Virus record (IMG/VR): IMGVR_UViG_3300042452_000457
Location: 1 to 47,440 of that record
Direction: 5' to 3' (one strand)
Length of the DNA: 47,440 nucleotides
From: a virus
Positions 26,913 to 33,329 of the stretch are shown piece by piece. The position numbers were made by a program, and so were the translations under genes. Below the pieces are notes generated by a model. That model saw only the letters and a program-made list of their open reading frames with translations, was not told the origin of the DNA and made no database searches. Position 1 is the first letter of the stretch, and each line of letters opens with the position of its first letter.

Positions 26913-27340
26913 AGGGCCTCCTCATCAGGGCTGGGGGCTGCAGCCGGAATCCCAAGGCCACCGAGCCACTTGGTCAGGTCGTCCGTTCGACTTGGGTCAA
27001 AAAACTCCCAGCAGGTTTCCACTTCGCGAGCCAGCAATCCGGAGATCACTTCGGCCGCCGTCATACCGCTCAAGATCCCTGACACGTTCACGTATTTGCT
27101 AGACTCCCCTGCGTTCTGGTGCCAGCTGACAATTCGCACTACAGCCTCAACCTGCCCGCTCCGGTAGTGTCGCAAGTGAAGGAATGCCTTCCGGTGGCTT
27201 GCGTTATTCCCAACCCCGTCACTCCCGTGAATATCAATCAACGGCGGCTCTGGAATGACCCAAAATTCGCCGGTGTCGTCTATGCCAGCGGCCGGTCCTT
27301 TTCGGACCCGGGCCGCTTTGACTGCGTCTTGTAGTTTCAT
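26909..27340 (-). CDS. Hypothetical protein with MKLQ start and palindromic leader
   Basis: 143 residues from ATG 27340 (MKLQDAVKAARVRKGPAAGI). The start lacks a Shine-Dalgarno sequence. Instead it has an A-rich 16-base leader after a GGATC-N5-GATCC palindrome, the same arrangement as for the gene at 28003-28329, which also begins MKLQ. The middle includes FLHLRHYRSGQVEAVVRIVS and the C-terminus is acidic. The function is unknown. It ends in a GTGA overlap with the next gene. Confidence 0.5.
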   Translation of the reverse strand: MKLQDAVKAARVRKGPAAGIDDTGEFWVIPEPPLIDIHGSDGVGNNASHRKAFLHLRHYRSGQVEAVVRIVSWHQNAGESSKYVNVSGILSGMTAAEVISGLLAREVETCWEFFDPSRTDDLTKWLGGLGIPAAAPSPDEEAL

Positions 27341-27356
27341 GGTGTTTTTTTTGTGT

Positions 27357-27371
27357 GGATCAAACCGATCC
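27357..27371. promoter_or_regulatory. Palindromic leader element, copy 1
   Basis: GGATC AAACC GATCC lies exactly 16 bases before the ATG at 27340, read on the minus strand. A related perfect palindrome lies exactly 16 bases before the ATG at 28329. Neither gene has a ribosome-binding site, so the elements may be operators or RNA hairpins that control these two genes together. Confidence 0.5.
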
Positions 27372-27407
27372 GCAGAACCTACCCAGTGGATAGGCTCGCC
27401 GGGTCGG

Positions 27408-27861
27408 TCAGAAGCCGTACCCAAGCTCCCGGAGGGAAACGTTCCGCTCCGCTCCGATGATGATATGGTCGCGCACGTCAACCCGCAGGAGCTTGCCCCC
27501 TGCAATCAGTTCCTTGGTGATCCGGATGTCAGCCTCTGATGGGGCCGGGTCTCCGCTGGGATGGTTGTGCACAATGACAACCGAATGAGCGCACGCGACG
27601 ATCGCGGCCCGAAACACTTCTCTGGGATGGACCACGACCTCATTCAAGGTCCCGATCGCAACCAGCGTATGGCCAGTGATCCGGCAGCGTGTGTTCAGGA
27701 AAATCGTCACGAATGACTCCTGATCCGGTGAGAACCACGGAGCAGTGGCGACGTGCTCCTTCCAATACGCTGCCACCTTCGGAGGGCAGTCACCCATGAC
27801 AGGCTCAGCAGTCCCGCAATCACGGACTCGCATGACCTTGAATTCTGCGGGGGGCTTCATA
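27408..27861 (-). CDS. RadC-like JAB/MPN domain protein
   Basis: 150 residues from ATG 27861 (MKPPAEFKVMRV). It has the RadC pattern: ESFVTIFLNTRCRITGHTLV, GTLNEVVVHPREVFRAAIVA, then the metal-binding HNHPSGDPAPSEADIRITKE and KLLRVDVRDHIIIG. The HxHPSGD-PxPSxxD cluster coordinates zinc in JAB1/MPN proteins. RadC-like proteins are frequent on mobile elements and phages; their role in repair is disputed and the substrate is unknown. The gene follows one base after the small gene at 27863-28006. Confidence 0.8.
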
Positions 27862-27862
27862 T

Positions 27863-28006
27863 CAAATCGACCTCCACCAATACGCATTGCGCCGCTGGGA
27901 ACGACCGGCACCCGTCCAAGAACCGGACCAGCACCCGGTCGCCGTCGATGCCCATAACCATGCCGGTCATGCCGTCCGGACACGTCACGAAGTCTCCCAG
28001 ATTCAC
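27863..28006 (-). CDS. 47-residue beta-rich small protein
   Basis: A short gene from GTG 28006, supported by the GTGA overlap with the upstream stop, an AAGGGGGG ribosome-binding site and its end one base before the RadC-like start. The sequence begins MNLGDFVTCPDGMTGMVMGI and continues DGDRVLVRFLDGCRSSQ. This is the strand-Gly-strand pattern of a KOW/SH3-like small barrel. Function unknown. Confidence 0.6.
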
Positions 28007-28329
28007 AGCGCACCCCCCTTCAACACCGCACGCACCAGCGCGAGTGCCGCGCCCCGCTCATGGACATACGTGTCAGCGCGGTCCACCGCTTCGAGCGCGG
28101 CGCGCATCTTGTCAACCAGAGTCACCTGAGTCACACCTGCAACAAAGAACTCCTCAGGCTTCCCGTTCATCGTCGTGTTGTCCGTCCACGTGAGCCCCCA
28201 GCAGCCCTTGGTCGATCGACACACGATCAACCACTGACCAACCGAGTCGCACACAACCTCGTAGGCTTCAGTCTTCCAGTGGACGGTTTTCCCAGCCAGA
28301 ACGGCCGCTTGGATCTCTTGTAGTTTCAT
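28003..28329 (-). CDS. Hypothetical protein with MKLQ start
   Basis: 108 residues from ATG 28329 (MKLQEIQAAVLAGKTVHWKT). The first half has a small beta domain (AYEVVCDSVGQWLIVCRSTK, CWGLTWTDNTTMNG), the second a helix (ALEAVDRADTYVHERGAALA). No ribosome-binding site is visible; the leader holds the GGATCAGCTGATCC palindrome 16 bases before the ATG. Small phage proteins with a HWKTEAYEV-type motif are common and of unknown role. Confidence 0.5.
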   Translation of the reverse strand: MKLQEIQAAVLAGKTVHWKTEAYEVVCDSVGQWLIVCRSTKGCWGLTWTDNTTMNGKPEEFFVAGVTQVTLVDKMRAALEAVDRADTYVHERGAALALVRAVLKGGAL

Positions 28330-28345
28330 AGTTCGTTAGTTGTTT

Positions 28346-28359
28346 GGATCAGCTGATCC
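28346..28359. promoter_or_regulatory. Palindromic leader element, copy 2
   Basis: GGATCAGCTGATCC is a perfect 14-base palindrome, 16 bases before the minus-strand ATG at 28329. The first copy at 27357-27371 has the same arms and the same distance to its start codon. Confidence 0.5.
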
Positions 28360-28395
28360 GCTGGCGCTCCGTCTGTCACGCAGAGCGCCGCCGGG

Positions 28396-28497
28396 TCATC
28401 CGATAGGTCCGATCACTGCGTCCACCAGCAGCCAGACGATCAGGAACACGACGCCACTGCCAAGGATCAGCACGGCGGCACGGAGAAGGCGCTTCAT
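28396..28497 (-). CDS. 33-residue membrane peptide
   Basis: A very short gene from ATG 28497 with AGGAGG seven bases upstream and an ATGA overlap with the preceding stop. The product is MKRLLRAAVLILGSGVVFLI and continues VWLLVDAVIGPIG: a positively charged start followed by a single hydrophobic helix of about 20 residues, inside the host membrane with the basic end in the cytoplasm. It could be a small holin-type, toxin-like or superinfection-exclusion peptide; nothing decides. The ribosome-binding site and coupling make it a probable real gene. Confidence 0.65.
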   Translation of the reverse strand: MKRLLRAAVLILGSGVVFLIVWLLVDAVIGPIG

Positions 28498-28718
28498 AGT
28501 GCCACCTCCTGCACATGGAACACGACGGCCTCACCTTCGACTTCATACGACAGATAACCGGAGGCCAGCGCCTCGGCGATCGCGTTCGGAAGGCCGTATC
28601 CTTCGCGGAGGATCCGGACGGCCGCTGGTGCATCAGTCGGGAACATCGACTGCGCGAAGCGGATGATGCCGGGGGTGTAGACCATTTCGGTCGAGTTGAG
28701 TCGGTAGGTGTTTTTCAT
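28494..28718 (-). CDS. Small hypothetical protein
   Basis: 74 residues from ATG 28718 with GGGAGA upstream. The middle (PTDAPAAVRILREGYGLPNA, then IAEALASGYLSYEVEGEAVV) predicts two helices and a strand pair. Function unknown. It leads by ATGA overlap into the 33-residue membrane peptide, and the two are presumably made together. Confidence 0.5.
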   Translation of the reverse strand: MKNTYRLNSTEMVYTPGIIRFAQSMFPTDAPAAVRILREGYGLPNAIAEALASGYLSYEVEGEAVVFHVQEVAL

Positions 28719-28744
28719 GGTGTTATCTCCCGCCGTTCTGGCCG

Positions 28745-28785
28745 GACCAGAAGCCACCCCCGAAGGGATGGCCTCGGATCTGGTC
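28745..28785 (-). other. Stem-loop with UUCG loop between accessory genes
   Basis: On the minus strand GCCATCCC and GGGGTGGC (28772-28765 and 28760-28753) pair around TTCG, a stable tetraloop. Outer arms GACCAG and CTGGTC (28745-28750 and 28780-28785) can extend it. No T run follows, so it is more likely an RNA-processing or stability element in the leader of the gene at 28494-28718 than a terminator. Confidence 0.4.
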
Positions 28786-29011
28786 AGAAGATTTCAGCTT
28801 GGGCATCCTCGTAGCGGGAGGTCGTCAACCAAGCGATTCGGACAGCTTTGGCTTCAGCCTCCTCGTAGGTTTTGCAATCTTCGATTAACTCGACCCAGTC
28901 GGCGGTGTCGTAGCATTCGACGAACACCTGATAACCGTAGGCGGTTTCGTATCGGGAAAACGCCAACTCTTTGAGTTTGGCGATCCAGTCTTGTTTCGTT
29001 TCGTTTTTCAT
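28784..29011 (-). CDS. Small hypothetical protein, first of the leftward operon
   Basis: 75 residues from ATG 29011 (MKNETKQDWIAKLKELAFSR). It is an acidic, Tyr-rich alpha/beta protein (YGYQVFVECYDTADWVELIE, YEEAEAKAVRIAWLTTSRY). No Shine-Dalgarno sequence is visible. As the first gene after the divergent gap 29012-29130, it is probably the earliest leftward product. Function unknown. Confidence 0.5.
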   Translation of the reverse strand: MKNETKQDWIAKLKELAFSRYETAYGYQVFVECYDTADWVELIEDCKTYEEAEAKAVRIAWLTTSRYEDAQAEIF

Positions 29012-29130
29012 ACTGTGGGCCGTCAAGGTCTCATAAAACGCTTTCCGTGTCAACTCCTCATTCGCAGTTCTTCCAAAAAACCTCGGCAAACATTGGTTGA
29101 AATCGTGGTCGAAAAGTGTATGTCTACGTC
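29012..29130. promoter_or_regulatory. Divergent intergenic region, candidate promoters
   Basis: Genes leave this gap in both directions. On the minus strand there are two TTGAC boxes: TTGACA, the reverse complement of TGTCAA at 29058-29063, and TTGACG closer to the start at 29011. On the plus strand TTGAAA at 29096-29101 is followed 16 bases later by TATGTC. None has a strong -10 partner, so this is a candidate control region placed mainly by gene orientation. Confidence 0.35.
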
Positions 29131-29469
29131 ATGCCAGCGCTGGAAAACAAGCTGCCCGAGGTGGATGGAAGGTCGCTGAACCGAAGGGAAGGGCGGAGTC
29201 AAGTTGTGCTGTCTCTGGCTCGGGCAATGGAGCCTGGCATGATGGCGCTACGGTTGCGGCGCTGCGCTGTGGACATGGCGGAGATTGCCCAGGACACAGG
29301 AAGCCCGGCACCGGACCGGATCGCCGCTGCGAAAGCGCTAGTGGCCGTCCAGGCGCAGATCATGGAAGTGATCGGGTGGACCAAGCGCCCCGCATCCGCT
29401 CCTGGTGGAAAGCGCCCCGCTCCCATGCTCGATGTCTCCCCTGCCGGACCCCCAGACCTAGACACCTAG
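29131..29469 (+). CDS. Hypothetical protein, isolated plus-strand gene
   Basis: 112 residues from ATG 29131; GTG 29116 would add five. The middle is helical (GRSQVVLSLARAMEPGMMAL, RLRRCAVDMAEIAQDTGSPA, then APDRIAAAKALVAVQAQIME) and the end is Pro-rich. A helical, slightly basic protein of this size could be a small terminase-like or DNA-binding protein, and no other small terminase candidate is obvious in the window. This is only a possibility. Confidence 0.45.
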   Translation: MPALENKLPEVDGRSLNRREGRSQVVLSLARAMEPGMMALRLRRCAVDMAEIAQDTGSPAPDRIAAAKALVAVQAQIMEVIGWTKRPASAPGGKRPAPMLDVSPAGPPDLDT

Positions 29470-30001
29470 GACCACAAGGTATCCGACCGGACCGGACCGA
29501 CAGACGGCCGCGCATCTGGTCACGATGCAGCCAGCGCCGCTCCCGGCCCCGTGGGACCCGTAAGGGATTCCTTTGCGGCCTAGACCGTCCCCACCCCCTG
29601 CCCCCGGTAGGGACCGCCCCGGCACCGGATCGCATACGGGACCCCCTCCCCAATACCTAGGCCATTTTCCAAACCGACATAGAACGCTTTACCATGGGGG
29701 GTGGTGTGAGGGGTCTGTGAGGGGTTTGGCCTTACCCTCACCCTGCGTTTTTGCCCTGATTCTTAGGACTTATCTCTCTTCTGGTAGGGGGTATAAGAGG
29801 TAATAGAAGGGTTGCTGGTTCCCAAGACTGCGGCATCCGCCAGAATTTGCGGCTGCGCCAAAAAAAATCCCCAGCCGTCCCAGCGAGACCTTGGCGACCC
29901 CCTCTCGCACCCTCACCCTGATTTTTTCGAGACATCGGTTTGGAGTCCTGTTTACGGGGGTCAAACGCAGGGTGAGAGGGGGGCCCAACCCTCACTAGAC
30001 C
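29470..30001. repeat. Non-coding repeat-rich region (origin or terminator zone)
   Basis: 532 bases without a credible gene, between converging genes. ACCCTCACCCTG occurs at 29734-29745 and 29909-29920, each followed by a T-rich run. CTCACCCTGCGTTT (29737-29750) recurs inverted as AAACGCAGGGTGAG at 29963-29976. TGTGAGGGGT is repeated in tandem at 29705-29714 and 29716-29725. GTGAGGG (29717-29723) can pair with CCCTCAC (29735-29741) just before five T, which would be a plus-strand terminator. A purine/pyrimidine-rich, relatively A+T-rich patch lies at 29755-29815. Iteron-like repeats near the primase-helicase gene make this the best origin candidate; a two-way terminator zone is the alternative. 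Confidence 0.5.
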
Positions 30002-30406
30002 CTAAACAGAGCCTCGCCCTGCGTCGGGCCATCCGTTGGTTAGATCCTCTTCGTTTTCAAGGATCTTCCACCAGTTGCGCTGGCTTGCCCGAAACTTCCT
30101 GACTCGTTGCGGAAACCGTTTTGCGAAGCGACCGAAGAGGACCGCGAAGGTCACGGCGTCGTAAGGCGTATTCTGTTGTGTCTTGTAGAGGTCGTCCATG
30201 GAGCCAGACCATTCGGCAGGCGGCCATTGGAATGACTTCTCGAATCGTTCGTCGGCCGAGTCCACAGGTGTGGTTGCAGCTTTGTAGGTCGTCCAAGCGT
30301 GGATGTAATCGTCAGTGACCTTCAGGTGCGGCATCTTCAATGCGTAATGCTTCAGCTTGGTCCAATCTTCCGGGTTCGCGTTGAAGTTTGAGCGGTGCAT
30401 GGTCAT
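30002..30406 (-). CDS. Hypothetical protein at end of replication operon
   Basis: 134 residues from ATG 30406 (MTMHRSNFNANPEDWTKLKH), preceded by GGTGGAG; a GTG at 30445 would add 13 residues. It has a helical, aromatic-rich sequence (DDYIHAWTTYKAATTPVDSA, FAKRFPQRVRKFRASQRNWW) and an acidic end. It follows the primase-helicase gene on the same strand, so a replication-linked role such as loader or accessory factor is possible. No family recognised. Confidence 0.45.
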   Translation of the reverse strand: MTMHRSNFNANPEDWTKLKHYALKMPHLKVTDDYIHAWTTYKAATTPVDSADERFEKSFQWPPAEWSGSMDDLYKTQQNTPYDAVTFAVLFGRFAKRFPQRVRKFRASQRNWWKILENEEDLTNGWPDAGRGSV

Positions 30407-30476
30407 GCCGACGCTCCACCGTTTTAACTGCCATGTTATGTTCACGAACGTATGATTGCGACCCCTCCACTGGCCG

Positions 30477-32690
30477 TCAACTCCAGGTTTCCGTTTTCTT
30501 CGGCGGCGAAATAGCCCACTTCACCTTGCCGTTGGTCTTGGTCTTCTTGATGCGCTCCGGATCCTGCTCATGCAGCCGAGCGAGGTAGACGCCGCAGGCG
30601 GTGTTGAAGCGGAAGAGGCGGTCGGCCTCGCGGGAATACTTGGAGTCGCGGAGGATGGTTTCGAGGTCGGCGGCGGTGCCTCGCCAGGTGAGGAACTCGT
30701 TCTCGAAGATCACGGTGTCGATGAGGCCGATGAGTTGGTGCTCGGGCGACAGCTGCATGAGTTCTTCGAGGATGGCTGGGTGCTGGTAGGCTTTCAGGCC
30801 ACAGCGGGGTTCGACTAGGTGCTCAGGCACCGTGAGGCCGTCGAGGTAGTGCGCGAAGGCTGGCAGTTCGGTGTCGATGATGTCGCGGAGGACTTCGATT
30901 TCGGGGCCGGGCCACGGGAGCGGATTGCGGACGCAGCGCAGGATGATGAGCTTGTCCATCAGGGAGGGGTCGAGCGGGGGGAGGACTTGGAGGTTCTCGG
31001 GCTCGTCGTTGAGGGAAATGGACATGGCCCAGATGGGGCGGAGCGTGACGGCTTGGCGGTTCTTGGGGTGGCAGGACTGGTCGATGTCGAACAGCATGGA
31101 TTTGATGTGGGAGCCGAGGGAGCGCCGGGAATGGATGTCGCGGCCGGGTGCCTCATCGGAGATGCAGAGGTGTTCAGAGGCGAAGAGGTCGCCGTTGAAC
31201 TCGGTGGCGCCGGACATATAGCGGTAGGGCTTGGCGATGCGGCCTCCGAGGAGTTTGGTGATGACCTGAGCCTGGACGAAGGACTTGCCGCACGCGGCTG
31301 GGCCGACGAGGGCAAGGGCTTGGCTGGCTCGCCAGGTGTTGGTGAGGACGGCGCGGCGACGGAGCGCCAGCCAGAAAATGAGGCGCCAGTATTGGTCGTC
31401 GTTCTGGTCGAGGAGGTTGTGGAGGTAGGTCTGGATGCGGGCGCAGTCGCCGGGGACGGATTCCAGTAGCGCGACGGATTCGGTGACCAGGATGTTGCCG
31501 TAGAGACCGGCGCGGTGACCGGCCACGCAGCCGGCATACCGGATCCGGGTGTCCCGGGTGCGGCGCAGGAGTTCACGGTCCACGTCGGAGGCGCCCGTCT
31601 GGTCCTTGGTGGGGGAGACGCCGGACTCGGTGAAGAGGGTGCGGACACGCTCGCCGTTGATCTGAGCGTAATCGCCCCAGGAGTTGCGGGTCCACCACTG
31701 GCCTGAATTGGGGTCGTAATGGAGGTCGTCGAGAGGGTTGGCCGAGGCGGGTTTCGGTTGGGCAGGCGCCGGCCGTGGCAGGTCGCCAGCAGCGTCGAGG
31801 AGGCCCTGAATGGAGATGTCAACGGGGATGGGGTCCGCGAGGTCCCAGCCGTCGGGCAGGGAATCAGGGAGATGGACGACGCGGGCGGCCGGGAGGCGGG
31901 CTTTCAGGTAGATCATAGCGTCCCGGCCGGGTTTGTCGTGGTCGGGCCACAGGAAAATCGGGGTGGCTCTGGTCAGCAGGGGGTCGATAGTAGCGCGGGC
32001 GACCCGCTTGGACCCGCCCTGCCAGGTGATGACGACGTGGGACGGAAAGAGCTTAGAGGCGGCGACGGCTGTTTTCTCGCCCTCTACGATAAGGACGGGG
32101 TCGTTCGGGCGCCGGGTGAGGAGGTGGAGGTTGAAGAGGGGGACCGGGTCGGGGTTGGGCCAGCCCTTCCAGCGCCAGTGACGGGGGTTGAGTGGGTCGG
32201 GAAGCTGGTTATCGGGCGGCAGGAGTCGGAGGGGGCGCACGTCCTTGGAACCGTCCGGGAGGTCGAAGCGGACGACGTAGGCGTGGATCGTGCCGTCTGG
32301 GTTGTGGTAGGGCCAGGCGGCGGTGCCGTAGCGGTACGGCTCGGTGACGCTGGTGCGGTGGCCGTGCTTGAGGGGGTCGAACGTGCGGTGGGTGGGTTGG
32401 TAGTCGTCGCGGATGCCGAGGAATTGCCGAGCCCAGGCGGCTGCCCTGCCGATGGGAAGGGTCTGGTTCTGGGCGACGAGGGCGAGGAGATCGCCACCCT
32501 CGCCAGCTGCGTGGTCGTACCAGAGGCCCTGCTTGGGGCCCTGGAGTTCGACGTACAGGGAGTCGCCGGCGTCACCGAAGACGTTGCCGATGACCCACTG
32601 GGTGCCGATGCGGCGACCGGAGGGAAGGAGTTGAGTGCAGAGTTCTTCAACGCGGACGGCGAGTGCGTCCGCGAGTTCGTGGAGTTCCAT
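30477..32690 (-). CDS. Primase-helicase (TOPRIM plus D5/SF3-like ATPase)
   Basis: 737 residues. The N-terminal 190 residues include a beta-rich module (GLWYDHAAGEGGDLLALVAQ) of the type before phage TOPRIM primases. The TOPRIM core has the Glu in LIVEGEKTAV (E204) and the DxD in FLWPDHDKPG (D250, D252) for metal-dependent primer synthesis. A Pro/Ala linker leads to a helicase half with Walker A GPAACGKS (463-470) and a Walker B-type LCISDEA (about 508-514). It probably primes and unwinds phage DNA as a hexamer at the fork. It is the only replicative enzyme of this kind here and must work with a host polymerase, since none is encoded. Confidence 0.8.
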   Translation of the reverse strand: MELHELADALAVRVEELCTQLLPSGRRIGTQWVIGNVFGDAGDSLYVELQGPKQGLWYDHAAGEGGDLLALVAQNQTLPIGRAAAWARQFLGIRDDYQPTHRTFDPLKHGHRTSVTEPYRYGTAAWPYHNPDGTIHAYVVRFDLPDGSKDVRPLRLLPPDNQLPDPLNPRHWRWKGWPNPDPVPLFNLHLLTRRPNDPVLIVEGEKTAVAASKLFPSHVVITWQGGSKRVARATIDPLLTRATPIFLWPDHDKPGRDAMIYLKARLPAARVVHLPDSLPDGWDLADPIPVDISIQGLLDAAGDLPRPAPAQPKPASANPLDDLHYDPNSGQWWTRNSWGDYAQINGERVRTLFTESGVSPTKDQTGASDVDRELLRRTRDTRIRYAGCVAGHRAGLYGNILVTESVALLESVPGDCARIQTYLHNLLDQNDDQYWRLIFWLALRRRAVLTNTWRASQALALVGPAACGKSFVQAQVITKLLGGRIAKPYRYMSGATEFNGDLFASEHLCISDEAPGRDIHSRRSLGSHIKSMLFDIDQSCHPKNRQAVTLRPIWAMSISLNDEPENLQVLPPLDPSLMDKLIILRCVRNPLPWPGPEIEVLRDIIDTELPAFAHYLDGLTVPEHLVEPRCGLKAYQHPAILEELMQLSPEHQLIGLIDTVIFENEFLTWRGTAADLETILRDSKYSREADRLFRFNTACGVYLARLHEQDPERIKKTKTNGKVKWAISPPKKTETWS

Positions 32691-32718
32691 GGGTGCTTGT
32701 AGGGGTTGTGAGGAGGTG

Positions 32719-32937
32719 TCAGTCCTCGGAGTTCAGGTCGTATTCGTTGGCCTCAAGGAGGGCCGTCTGGAGTTGGTCAGGTGTGGGCGGGTTGCTGCCG
32801 CAGATCATACCGAGGAGCTCGTAGAAGCGGTAGGTGGCCTCGGGGGATAGGTGTTTGGGGGCTGTCTGACGCAGGGCCTGCGTGATAGCAGCTGCGCGGA
32901 ATGTGGGGTCTTGGTAGATAATAGGAACGTATTTCAC
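32719..32937 (-). CDS. Small hypothetical protein
   Basis: 72 residues (MKYVPIIYQDPTFRAAAITQ and on), overlapping the VRR-NUC gene's stop (ATGA). Acidic at the C-terminus and mostly helical. It sits between nuclease and primase-helicase genes and may be a partner of one of them. No family recognised. Confidence 0.5.
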   Translation of the reverse strand: MKYVPIIYQDPTFRAAAITQALRQTAPKHLSPEATYRFYELLGMICGSNPPTPDQLQTALLEANEYDLNSED

Positions 32938-33305
32938 AGGTTGTCGGTGTCGGAGATTGAGCGGGCGATGATAGCGAGTCCGCCGGCTGCGGTGATCTGG
33001 TCGGCCCAGTTGCGCTGGTCTGGCCGGACGCGGCCGGTGGGGGTCTTGACCTCGATGGAGAGGAATTGGGCGATCGGCTTGCCGACCATGTCGGGCGTGA
33101 CGGTCAGGGTACGCCAGCCGATGAGGTCGCCGGACCCGGGAAACAGGCCCATACGGACGTGCCGGGCGTCCATCAGGAAGACGCCTTCGGGATCGCGAAG
33201 GGCTTTGCCGACGTATCCCTCGCCCACTTGATTGCGGAAGACGCGGACGTGGGGTTTCGATCCAGCGGCGCGGAGGATCATGGCTTGGAGTTCGGATTCG
33301 GTCAT
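32934..33305 (-). CDS. VRR-NUC domain nuclease
   Basis: 123 residues. This is a stand-alone PD-(D/E)XK nuclease of the VRR-NUC kind: an N-terminal helix with Glu (ESELQAMILRAAG), then VRVFRNQVGEGYVG, then the catalytic Asp in GSGDLIGW, EVK in FLSIEVKTPTGRVRPDQ, and the following conserved Gln and AGGLAIIARS. The family (named from FAN1 and phage enzymes) cuts branched or flapped DNA. Here it is paired with a DEAH helicase 24 bases upstream, a common phage pair that probably processes replication or recombination intermediates. Confidence 0.85.
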   Translation of the reverse strand: MTESELQAMILRAAGSKPHVRVFRNQVGEGYVGKALRDPEGVFLMDARHVRMGLFPGSGDLIGWRTLTVTPDMVGKPIAQFLSIEVKTPTGRVRPDQRNWADQITAAGGLAIIARSISDTDNL

Positions 33306-33329
33306 AGCGGTGAGGTCATGGCAAGGAGG

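Noticed and set aside
29573-29803. Possible small plus-strand gene in the repeat-rich gap
   Set aside because: Pro/Arg-rich translation, no ribosome-binding site, and it runs through the repeats.
31719-32702. Plus-strand frame of 327 codons opposite the primase-helicase
   Set aside because: Val/Gly/Glu-rich antisense product of the TOPRIM-encoding region; the minus-strand protein has clear motifs.
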